Below are positions 50,284-57,622 of a stretch of DNA of 64,000 nt, one piece after another. The DNA is from Anaerolineales bacterium (GTDB taxonomy: Bacteria; Chloroflexota; Anaerolineae; JAAEKA01): positions 806,001 through 870,000 of the forward strand of contig JACKBI010000001.1 in the NCBI GenBank assembly GCA_020634615.1, read 5' to 3'. The notes under the pieces were generated by a model, which did not search any database, was not told the origin of the DNA, and saw only the letters and a program-made list of their open reading frames with translations. Positions within the stretch are counted from its first letter, which is position 1; every line of letters starts with the position of its first letter. The translations under genes were made by a program, and so were the position numbers.

Positions 50284-51482
50284 CCTCCTCCTTTGACCCA
50301 GCCTTGGCGGTTGCCGCTCAGGAGATGATGGGCCAGCTTGTGGCGTGGCGACGTGATCTGCACCGTCACCCGGAACTGGCGTTTCAGGAACATCGCACCG
50401 CGGGACTGGTGGCCGGCTCGCTGGCCCAGCTTGGCCTGGAAGTGCAGACGGGCGTCGGGCAGACCGGCGTGGTGGGCATTCTGGAAGGCGCGCGGCCCGG
50501 ACCGACAGTGCTGCTGCGCTTTGACATGGACGCACTGCCGATCAACGAGGAAACCGGCCTGACGTACAAGTCGGAAGTTGCCGGCAAGATGCATGCCTGC
50601 GGGCACGATGCGCACACTGCCATCGGGTTGGGTGTTGCCACGTTGCTGGCCAGCCGGCAGGACGATTTGCCGGGGCGGGTCAAGTTTATGTTCCAGCCCG
50701 CGGAAGAAATCGCCGGCGGCGCGCGTGCGATGATCGCCGACGGCGTCCTGGAAACTCCCGTACCCGATGCTGCTTTCGGCCTGCACGTCTGGAGCATGAC
50801 TGCGGTCGGGCAGGCAGTTGTCAAGGGCGGCCCGCTGTGGGCGTCGGCTGACAAGTTCGATGTCGAGATCACCGGGCGGGGCGCGCACGGGGCGCTGCCG
50901 CACCAGGGCGTGGATGCGATTGTGGTCGCAGCCCATGCGATTACCCAGTTGCAGACCGTGGTCAGTCGCAGCATCGATCCACTGGAGCCGGCCGTGCTGT
51001 CCATCGGCGAGATCAGCGGCGGCAGCGCGTTCAACGTGATCGCCGAACGGGTTATGTTCAGCGGCACGCTGCGCACCTTCGATCAGGCCGTGCGTGAACT
51101 GATCATCCAGCGAATGCACAAAGTCTTTGGCGGCGTCTGCGCGGCATTCGGCGCGAGCTACGCGCTGGACATCTCGTTCCACGCGCCGCCGCTGGTCAAC
51201 GATCCAGACGCGGCCGAACACGTGCGACGGATTGCGGCAGAGATACTTGGCGCCGACGCTGTGGCGGACGGACCGATGTTGACAGTCGCCGAGGATATGG
51301 CGGAGATACTGAATCGCGTGCCTGGTTGTTTCTTTGTACTGGGCGCCATGCCTGACCGCAACGGACTGCCTGCCGAGCCACACCACAGCCCGCGCTTTGA
51401 AATCGATGAGCAGGTGATGCCGTTGGGTGTGGCGATTCTGGCTGGCGTGGCAGAGGAGTATTTGCGCCGCCGGAGATGGTGA
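50280..51482 (+). CDS. M20-family amidohydrolase
   Basis: A 400-residue metallopeptidase of the M20D group (hippurate hydrolase/IAA-amino-acid hydrolase type). Metal ligands are visible in MHACGHDAHT, FQPAEEIAGGA and a late PHHSPRFEID; the lid domain has GRGAHGALPHQGVD. It hydrolyses N-acyl amino acids or similar amides in the cytoplasm. It overlaps the patatin-like gene by 4 bases and the following nucleotidyltransferase gene by 7. The substrate cannot be fixed. Confidence 0.92.
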   Translation: MTSSFDPALAVAAQEMMGQLVAWRRDLHRHPELAFQEHRTAGLVAGSLAQLGLEVQTGVGQTGVVGILEGARPGPTVLLRFDMDALPINEETGLTYKSEVAGKMHACGHDAHTAIGLGVATLLASRQDDLPGRVKFMFQPAEEIAGGARAMIADGVLETPVPDAAFGLHVWSMTAVGQAVVKGGPLWASADKFDVEITGRGAHGALPHQGVDAIVVAAHAITQLQTVVSRSIDPLEPAVLSIGEISGGSAFNVIAERVMFSGTLRTFDQAVRELIIQRMHKVFGGVCAAFGASYALDISFHAPPLVNDPDAAEHVRRIAAEILGADAVADGPMLTVAEDMAEILNRVPGCFFVLGAMPDRNGLPAEPHHSPRFEIDEQVMPLGVAILAGVAEEYLRRRRW

Positions 51483-52324
51483 TGGATCTGGATTTCCTGG
51501 CCCATTTGCCCGCGCAGCGTGATCTGCTGGAGCGTGTGCTGGCCTGTTACACGGCAGATGAGCGCGTGTTGGGATTGATGCTGTATGGTTCGCTGGCGCA
51601 AGGTGAGGGCGATGAGTTTTCGGACATTGACCTCAACGTCGTAACGGACCCGCCCCATCACGCTGACCTGCTGGCTGAGGCGCCGGTGACCGCCGGCAGC
51701 TTTGGACGGTTACTGTACAATTTCCGCGGCGCCAGCGACGAACCAACCCAGTTCTACGCCTACTTTGACAACCACGTGAAGCTGGATCTGGATTTCATCC
51801 TGCCGGGCCAGCTAAATGTGTACATCGAACGGCGCAGCCACAGGGTGTTCAAGGACGTAACCGGCGAGCTGGGTCAAGCGGTTGAACAATCGGAGCGGCT
51901 GCCAGAGCGTTTCGTCCCTGATCCCGCAGATCTGGCAGCGTTGGATGCGATGTTCTGGATCCGCGGTACCGATGCTGCCACCAAAACTGCGCGCGGCGAG
52001 CTATGGCGTGCACATGCGGTTGTGGAGTACCTGCGTAAAGAGACGCTGGCCAGCCTGGCAGCTTGTCTCGACGGTCTGCGTCCGACCGGCTACCGCCGCA
52101 TAGAGACGCGGGTGTCGCCTGAATGGTTGAGGGGCTGGGAGGCAACGGTCGCACAGCCAACGCGCGAAAGCCTGCTTGCCGCCCTGGCTGCGCTGATCGA
52201 TTGCTATTCGCGGTTGCGCGATGCGCTGGCTGAGCAGATCGACACGTCGTTTGACCTTACCAGCGAAGACCTGCTGCGACGTCGCCTGAGAGACTTGGGT
52301 GTACCGCTGGCGCTGCCAGCCTGA
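51476..52324 (+). CDS. Nucleotidyltransferase-domain protein
   Basis: A 282-residue protein. The N-terminal nucleotidyltransferase motif is LMLYGSLAQGEGDEFSDIDL (GS then DxD), and a third acidic strand LDLDFI follows. A helical C-terminal half (about 150-280) resembles aminoglycoside 6-adenylyltransferase-like proteins. It may transfer a nucleotide to a small molecule or protein, but resistance function is not shown. The start may be 51476 or 51482; both overlap the amidohydrolase stop. Confidence 0.82.
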   Translation: MVMDLDFLAHLPAQRDLLERVLACYTADERVLGLMLYGSLAQGEGDEFSDIDLNVVTDPPHHADLLAEAPVTAGSFGRLLYNFRGASDEPTQFYAYFDNHVKLDLDFILPGQLNVYIERRSHRVFKDVTGELGQAVEQSERLPERFVPDPADLAALDAMFWIRGTDAATKTARGELWRAHAVVEYLRKETLASLAACLDGLRPTGYRRIETRVSPEWLRGWEATVAQPTRESLLAALAALIDCYSRLRDALAEQIDTSFDLTSEDLLRRRLRDLGVPLALPA

Positions 52325-52337
52325 ATGGACTCCTGCC

Positions 52338-52844
52338 ATGGCTGACCTACCAACCGTACCCACAGAAGAAAACAAACAGATACTGATTGAACGCCTGGGC
52401 GACGCGCGCAATGTGCTGTTGAGCGTTGTGCGCGACCTGTCTGCCGAGCAGCGACTGGTTCCAATTTTAGACGAGGGCTGGTCGGCGCGCGACATCATTG
52501 GCCATATTGCCAGTTGGGAAGACCGGCTGCTTACCCTGGCGCAGATGTTGATCAACCGCGAGGAACAGAAGATCGAATGGCTCGACGGTCAGGCCGGTGT
52601 CGATGCATGGAATCGCAAGGAATATCTGCGCAAGCGCAACTGGACCTGGGAAGAGACGATCCGCAGCCTTGCGCTGATTCGCGAGGAGCTGCTGTGGAAT
52701 ATGGGCTGGGCGACACCGGAGGACCTATTCGTGCTGCACGACGCCGCCGGTGCGACTGTTTCTGCTGCGGACATGATGGAAGAAGTCATCACACACGACA
52801 TGGAACACACTGCGCAACTGCTGGCCTGGTTGGAGCAGCCATGA
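52338..52844 (+). CDS. DinB/ClbS-like four-helix protein
   Basis: A 168-residue DinB-superfamily protein. GWSARDIIGHIASWEDRLL contains the first His, and EEVITHDMEHTAQLLAWL ends with the second and third. It resembles the ClbS/DfsB or DUF1706 branch, some of which protect against genotoxins. It overlaps the next gene by ATGA. ATG 52338 was chosen over a start inside the preceding gene. No known toxin genes are nearby. Confidence 0.82.
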   Translation: MADLPTVPTEENKQILIERLGDARNVLLSVVRDLSAEQRLVPILDEGWSARDIIGHIASWEDRLLTLAQMLINREEQKIEWLDGQAGVDAWNRKEYLRKRNWTWEETIRSLALIREELLWNMGWATPEDLFVLHDAAGATVSAADMMEEVITHDMEHTAQLLAWLEQP

Positions 52845-53143
52845 GCTACTTTGACCCGCCAGAAGAGCCGGTGGCCGCTCCGGTCACTCACATCGTGCCT
52901 GACCGCGAATTCACCGAGATGGAGCTTCGCCAGTACAACGGTGAGCGCGGCCGCCGGGCCTACATTGCCTACGACGGCGTCGTTTATGACGTGACCGATG
53001 CGCCCAACTGGCGCGGCGGTATGCACCGTGACTTGCACTACTCCGGTCTGGACCTGACTCGCTCGCTGCGCAAAGCGCCGCACAGCGAGTCCGTATTCCA
53101 GCGGGTGCCGCCTGTCGGACGGCTGATCAGTGACGATCGTTGA
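52841..53143 (+). CDS. Cytochrome b5-like heme/steroid-binding domain protein
   Basis: A 100-residue protein with a cytochrome b5-like fold: FTEMELRQYNGERGRRAYIAYDGVVYDVTDAPNWRGGMHRDLHYSGLDL contains the typical core and the presumed ligand His residues. These bacterial forms bind heme or hydrophobic ligands. It is short and soluble. It overlaps the DinB gene by 4 bases and is followed after 33 bases by the enolase-superfamily gene, so it is in the same run. Confidence 0.85.
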   Translation: MSYFDPPEEPVAAPVTHIVPDREFTEMELRQYNGERGRRAYIAYDGVVYDVTDAPNWRGGMHRDLHYSGLDLTRSLRKAPHSESVFQRVPPVGRLISDDR

Positions 53144-53176
53144 GCGACCTGCCTCACCCCGCGAAGGAGGAACGCC

Positions 53177-54238
53177 ATGCTAATCACCAACGTTGAAGTG
53201 ATCCCGGTTGAATTGACCCTCAGCGTGCCCTACCGCGTGCTCTATGAAGAAAAGGTCGAGCGGGCCTGCATCGTCTTCGTCAGGATCGACCTGCAAGACG
53301 GCCGCTCAGCCTGGGGCTGCGCCGCGTTCGATCCCGCGCTGACGGGCGAGACACGCGAAAGCGTGACGCGCGCCTGCCGCCGTTGCGCCGAACGAGCCCG
53401 CGACCTGAACCCGTTGAACACTGAGTACGCGCTGGCTGAGCTGGCCAAATTGACGGCCGGCACGCCATCCGCGCAATGCGCGTTCGACATCGCCTTCCAC
53501 GATCTGTTGGGGCTGGCAGCCGGCCTGCCGTTGCACCGGCTGATGGGCGGATACCGCTATCGCATTCGCACTTCCGTGGCCGTCGGTCTGGGAAACGTGG
53601 CTGAAACCGTCGAACTGGCACAGATGCGCGCGAAACAAGGGTTTCGCATCCTCAAGATCAAGGGCGGTCAGGACCCCGAAGAGGACGTGCGACGCGTGCG
53701 TGCTGTCTGCGACGCGCTGCCCGAACTGACGATCCGCCTGGATGCCGACCAGGGTTACAGCGTTCGTCAGGCGCTGGACGTGGCGCGCGCGCTGCGCGAC
53801 AAAATCGAGATGCTTGAACAGCCGACACCGGCGCGCGACCTGGATGCCCTGCGCCAGGTGTCTGTGCTGAGCCGGGTGCCGATCCTGGCCAGCCAGAGCG
53901 TCCTGGGGCCAGAGTCGGCACTGGAGATCGTTTCGCAACGGGCAGCCGGTGGAATCAGCATCAAGCTGACAACCTGCGGCGGCCTGTTGCAAGCGCGCCA
54001 GATCGACGCCATTGCGCGCGCCGGCCGGCTGGCCACTATGGTTGGCTGTCTCAACGAACCGGCGCTGCTGATCGCGGCCGGGCTGGCTTTTGCCCTGAGC
54101 AGCGCCAATGTGCAGTATGGCGACCTCGACGGCCACTTCGATCTGGTGGATGACCCGACGACTGCCGGCTTCCGCTTCGAAGAGGGCTGGCTGATTGCCA
54201 GCGATGTGCCGGGCCTGGGCTGCCGCGTCGAACTATAG
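53177..54238 (+). CDS. Enolase-superfamily protein (dipeptide-epimerase-like) with a missing metal ligand
   Basis: A 353-residue mandelate racemase/muconate lactonising enzyme-like protein. The catalytic Lys pair is K160-I-K162, metal ligands D189 (RLDADQGY) and E214 (LEQPTP) are present, K263 (SIKLTTCGG) is present and the C-terminal DLDGHFDL resembles dipeptide epimerases. The third metal position, normally ADES, reads ASQS (S239, Q240). The family abstracts a proton alpha to a carboxylate and needs three acidic metal ligands, so activity may be altered. The start has AAGGAGG upstream. Confidence 0.82.
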   Translation: MLITNVEVIPVELTLSVPYRVLYEEKVERACIVFVRIDLQDGRSAWGCAAFDPALTGETRESVTRACRRCAERARDLNPLNTEYALAELAKLTAGTPSAQCAFDIAFHDLLGLAAGLPLHRLMGGYRYRIRTSVAVGLGNVAETVELAQMRAKQGFRILKIKGGQDPEEDVRRVRAVCDALPELTIRLDADQGYSVRQALDVARALRDKIEMLEQPTPARDLDALRQVSVLSRVPILASQSVLGPESALEIVSQRAAGGISIKLTTCGGLLQARQIDAIARAGRLATMVGCLNEPALLIAAGLAFALSSANVQYGDLDGHFDLVDDPTTAGFRFEEGWLIASDVPGLGCRVEL

Positions 54239-54252
54239 AATCCACGTTCACC

Positions 54253-55242
54253 TTGACTACGAACAACTCAATTCCTAATGATGGACCGGTCGTTGCTCTG
54301 GCTGGCGGAGTCGGCGGCGCGAAGCTGGCCTACGGGCTGTATCAACTTCTGGGCGACCGGCTCACGGTGGTCGTCAACACCGGCGACGATTTCGAGCACT
54401 GGGGGTTGACGATCTGCCCCGATCTGGACACGGTCACGTACAACCTGGCCGGGATCAATAATCTGGAGCAAGGCTGGGGGCTGGCCGACGAGAGTTACCG
54501 CGCGCTGGAGCAAGTTACACGCTACGGCGGCGAGAGCTGGTTCCGCCTGGGCGACCGCGACCTCGGCACGCATCTGGTGCGCACTCAGACTCTTAAATCT
54601 GGCGCCACACTGACCGAGGTCACATTTAGGCTAAAAACAGAGGTAGGTATCCGAGCCAGTATCCTGCCGATGTCCGATCAACCGGTGCGCACGCTGGTCC
54701 ATACAGACGAGGGCGTACTCGCGTTTCAGGACTACTTCGTGCGCCGGCGCTGCGAACCGCGGCTGATCCGGCTGGAATTCGCCGGAATCGGCGCAGCGCG
54801 CCCCTCGCCGGCGGTCATGAGCGCACTGAACGACGCAGCCGCAGTGGTCCTCTGCCCCAGCAACCCGTATCTCAGCCTTGATCCGATCCTGCACCTGCCC
54901 GGCATGGCCGACAAGCTGCGCGGCCTCCATGCTCCGGTCGTCGCCGTTTCACCCATCGTCGGTGGACTGGCTCTGAAGGGACCGGCCGCCAAGATCATGG
55001 CCGAACTGGGCGTGGAGGTGTCACCGGTGGCCGTCGCGCGCCATCTGACTGGACAGATCCGCCTCGACGGCTTCGTGCTGGATCAGACTGACGCCGCCAG
55101 CGCCTCCGACGTGGCCGCACTGCAGGGTGTGACCCCGCTGGTGACCGACACGATCATGGGCGATCATGCCAGCAAGATGCGGCTGGCGCAGAACGTGCTG
55201 CAATTCGCCGCAGCGCTGGCGCAGACGACAGCAGCAGCTTGA
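54253..55242 (+). CDS. cofD: CofD-type 2-phospho-L-lactate/phosphoenolpyruvate transferase
   Basis: A 329-residue CofD, which transfers a phospholactyl or related group to the deazaflavin Fo in F420 synthesis. The GGVGGAKLAYGLY phosphate loop, NTGDDFEHWGL, DLDTVTYNLAG and CPSNPYLSLDPIL are characteristic. The only in-frame start near the family N-terminus is TTG 54253; no clear Shine-Dalgarno precedes it. The length and motif match the CofD family well. It is followed by an unknown gene and then the cofC fusion, forming an F420 group. Confidence 0.93.
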   Translation: MTTNNSIPNDGPVVALAGGVGGAKLAYGLYQLLGDRLTVVVNTGDDFEHWGLTICPDLDTVTYNLAGINNLEQGWGLADESYRALEQVTRYGGESWFRLGDRDLGTHLVRTQTLKSGATLTEVTFRLKTEVGIRASILPMSDQPVRTLVHTDEGVLAFQDYFVRRRCEPRLIRLEFAGIGAARPSPAVMSALNDAAAVVLCPSNPYLSLDPILHLPGMADKLRGLHAPVVAVSPIVGGLALKGPAAKIMAELGVEVSPVAVARHLTGQIRLDGFVLDQTDAASASDVAALQGVTPLVTDTIMGDHASKMRLAQNVLQFAAALAQTTAAA

Positions 55243-55252
55243 GGATCAGCCA

Positions 55253-55801
55253 ATGCCATCGTTCTCCATACAGGAAGACTATCCGTCGATCAACGCTGCC
55301 GCCAACATATTTCTGGGCAAATTGCCGGGCAAGCACATTGAGACTGACATCGCCGGTGCGGCCAGCGTTGCCGGTCTGATGTTACTGCGCGCCGCCGGCG
55401 TCGATCTCTCGTCGCTGGAGCCGGGAAGCACGGTGCTGGTCGATTGGGTAAACGATTCCGGCATCGAGCTGAGCAACTTCATGGTGCAAGTGGCTGCGAA
55501 CACGGGTCTGGACCCACGCACCGGGTGGACAGAGCCGGTGCCTGCGGACCATCAGCCGCAGATGAGCGTCCTGGAGCTGACACGCGCGCTGGAAACGCAC
55601 TTTTTGGCCGCTTGCGAGGAAGCAGCAAGCCTGCCTGAGTGGAAACCGTACATCGCTGCCCTGGCAGCCATGAAGATTGTCTCAGCCGGCGCCACATCGA
55701 AGTTCCTTGATCCCGAGATTGGGAAGGCGTTGGCCATGACTTATGTGGTGGCCGGCAGCAAGACCGTGCCCTGGCCGGTTCTCAGCGGCGTTTCAGCGTG
55801 A
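55253..55801 (+). CDS. Conserved-looking protein of unknown function in the F420 group
   Basis: A 182-residue, soluble, largely helical protein. No domain was recognised. It lies 10 bases after cofD and its stop overlaps the GTG start of the cofC fusion (TGA within GTGA), so it is cotranslated with F420 genes. It has a central Gly-rich turn (KLPGKHIETDIAGAASVAGLM) and a C-terminal helix ending near VVAGSKTVPWPVL. A role linked to F420 maturation or use is possible but unproven. Confidence 0.65.
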   Translation: MPSFSIQEDYPSINAAANIFLGKLPGKHIETDIAGAASVAGLMLLRAAGVDLSSLEPGSTVLVDWVNDSGIELSNFMVQVAANTGLDPRTGWTEPVPADHQPQMSVLELTRALETHFLAACEEAASLPEWKPYIAALAAMKIVSAGATSKFLDPEIGKALAMTYVVAGSKTVPWPVLSGVSA

Positions 55802-56916
55802 CGCTCCACATCGTCGTCCCCGTCAAGCGTCTTTCTGAAGCGAAGCGTCGTCTGTCGCCGGTGCTGGGGGCCGAGGACAGGCTTGCATTAACCTGGTCGT
55901 TGCTGCGCCATGCGTTGGCAGTGGTGCAGGAAGCACAGCAAACGCTGGGCGCGCAAGGCGCGGTGATTTCCGCTGACCCGGCCGCGCTGGAAGCGGCCCG
56001 CGAGTTCGGGCTGACAGGTCTGGTCGAAGAGGCGACAGAGGATCTGCATGCTGCCGGTCCCGAGGCGACGCTGAACGCGGCTTTGGAGCAAGCCGCCCGC
56101 TGGGCATCCCGGCATAACGCCGGTGCGTTGCTGATTTTGCCGGCCGATCTACCGTTGGTGACGCCGGCCGATATCAATGCACTCTGGCAAGCCAGCCAGC
56201 AGCTCTACGCAACGCGCGCGATGGTGATTGCGCCAGACGGACACAACTCAGGCACCAACGCGCTGCTCGTGCGTCCGCCCGTTGCGTTGCAATTTGAATT
56301 CGGGCCGGACAGCTTTCATCGGCACTGCCAGCAAGCGCAACGTCTCGGCATTGCCTATCATGTTCAGCGATCGCCACGGCTGGGGCTGGACGTGGACCTC
56401 CCTGCTGATCTGGCCCAGTTTCTCGCGGTCGAACAGGCCGACCCGCAGGACGACGTTACGCAAAACGTCGCCCGCGGTCCTCAGATCGACGCCGCGGCTG
56501 AGGCGTTCCTCGACCAGCCCGGTCTGCTGATGCGGCTGGGCACAGTGGGTCGCGACGGGTTTCCCCACGTCACGCCGGTATGGTACATCTATGAAGCAGG
56601 GGCGTTTCTGATCACCACCGCGGCTGATCGGGTCAAAGCGCGCAACATGCTGCACAACCCGCGGGTTGGGTTCGCCATCGACAGCGACCAGCGGCCCTAC
56701 CGCGGCCTGACAGCGACCGGTACGGCGCGACTCCTGGCCGAAGGTGAGGCATCCCGGGAACTGACGCGCCGAATCGCAGCACGCTACGTGCCCGCGGCGC
56801 GGCTGGATTCGATGGTTGACAGCTTGATGCAAGCGCCGCGGGTGGTGTTCGCCATCGACCCGCGGCATGTGACACGCATGGGAAGTTGGGGTGAAGAGGA
56901 AGCGCTGTCCGGCTAG
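55798..56916 (+). CDS. cofC: CofC guanylyltransferase fused to an F420/FMN-binding PPOX domain
   Basis: A 372-residue fusion. Residues 1-210 form CofC (2-phospho-L-lactate guanylyltransferase), with VPVKRLSEAKRRLSPVL, LPADLPLVT, GTNALLVRPP and GLDVDLPADL. Residues about 225-372 are a split-barrel PPOX-class domain (LGTVGRDGFPHVTPVWYIYEAG, then ARNMLHNPRVGFAID), of the kind that binds F420 or FMN. The GTG start at 55798 overlaps the previous stop. The stop TAG shares the CTAG with the convergent DinB gene. The fusion joins F420 synthesis and use in one chain. Confidence 0.88.
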   Translation: MTLHIVVPVKRLSEAKRRLSPVLGAEDRLALTWSLLRHALAVVQEAQQTLGAQGAVISADPAALEAAREFGLTGLVEEATEDLHAAGPEATLNAALEQAARWASRHNAGALLILPADLPLVTPADINALWQASQQLYATRAMVIAPDGHNSGTNALLVRPPVALQFEFGPDSFHRHCQQAQRLGIAYHVQRSPRLGLDVDLPADLAQFLAVEQADPQDDVTQNVARGPQIDAAAEAFLDQPGLLMRLGTVGRDGFPHVTPVWYIYEAGAFLITTAADRVKARNMLHNPRVGFAIDSDQRPYRGLTATGTARLLAEGEASRELTRRIAARYVPAARLDSMVDSLMQAPRVVFAIDPRHVTRMGSWGEEEALSG

Positions 56917-57428
56917 AACGGGTACCCTCTGGCGCCCTGAACGCCCTTCAGCGCGGAGATCTCTCCGGCCATATTGTTGATGTGACCGGTGACCAGCGCG
57001 CTCAGGCACCAGTCGAGGCTGCGCATACCCAGACCAACGCTGCTTAAATCCAGCTCGCGTTCAAGGTCGGCCTCCGACAGCGACGCAATAAACCTGTCCA
57101 CCGACGCGCAGACTGCTTCGGCATATTGCCGGACCACGGCCAGATCGACGGCCACCGTGCGCGCCCACTCCAACGTCTGATCCATGCGCGGGTCCGAGAT
57201 GCCGGTTTTATGCGCCCATTCGCCCGCGTAGAGCGGTGTGCCGGCCTGCAACATGCCATGAACGATTCCGTCGGCCCCGCAAATCGCGTGGGCGTAGGTC
57301 GCTGCGATGGAATTGGCTATCCCCGGCGGCGTCCAGCCTGCCAGTTCTGCACTGGAGTCGGCCATGGTCATCTCCAGTATCTCATTAGCCCATTTGAACG
57401 CCGTGCGATGGGTGGTGATTGCATTCAT
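56913..57428 (-). CDS. DinB-fold protein (third copy)
   Basis: A 171-residue DinB-like protein: TPPGIANSIAATYAHAICGAD gives the first His helix and MRSLDWCLSALVTGHINNMAGEI gives the last. The start 57428 has AGAGGAG upstream; longer in-frame starts are less likely. Its TAG stop is read from the same CTAG as the plus-strand cofC stop. It resembles the metal-dependent hydrolase/thiol-transferase branch, with unknown substrate. It may be regulated separately from the cyclase gene at 57623. Confidence 0.82.
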   Translation of the reverse strand: MNAITTHRTAFKWANEILEMTMADSSAELAGWTPPGIANSIAATYAHAICGADGIVHGMLQAGTPLYAGEWAHKTGISDPRMDQTLEWARTVAVDLAVVRQYAEAVCASVDRFIASLSEADLERELDLSSVGLGMRSLDWCLSALVTGHINNMAGEISALKGVQGARGYPF

Positions 57429-57622
57429 GCGATGACTCCTCTTGATGTGCTTGATTGAACGGACCAACGGGGTGTGGCCGCCGCAAAAGCTGCCGAATTG
57501 TCTGCCAGACGACACGCAAGCTGCCGGCGCTGGCGCAGCGAGTTTGGACTTACCCGTACCATGGCAACAGTATAGCCTGATCCGATAATCAGGCGCCAGA
57601 CCAATTGTTGCTCATTTGCTGT

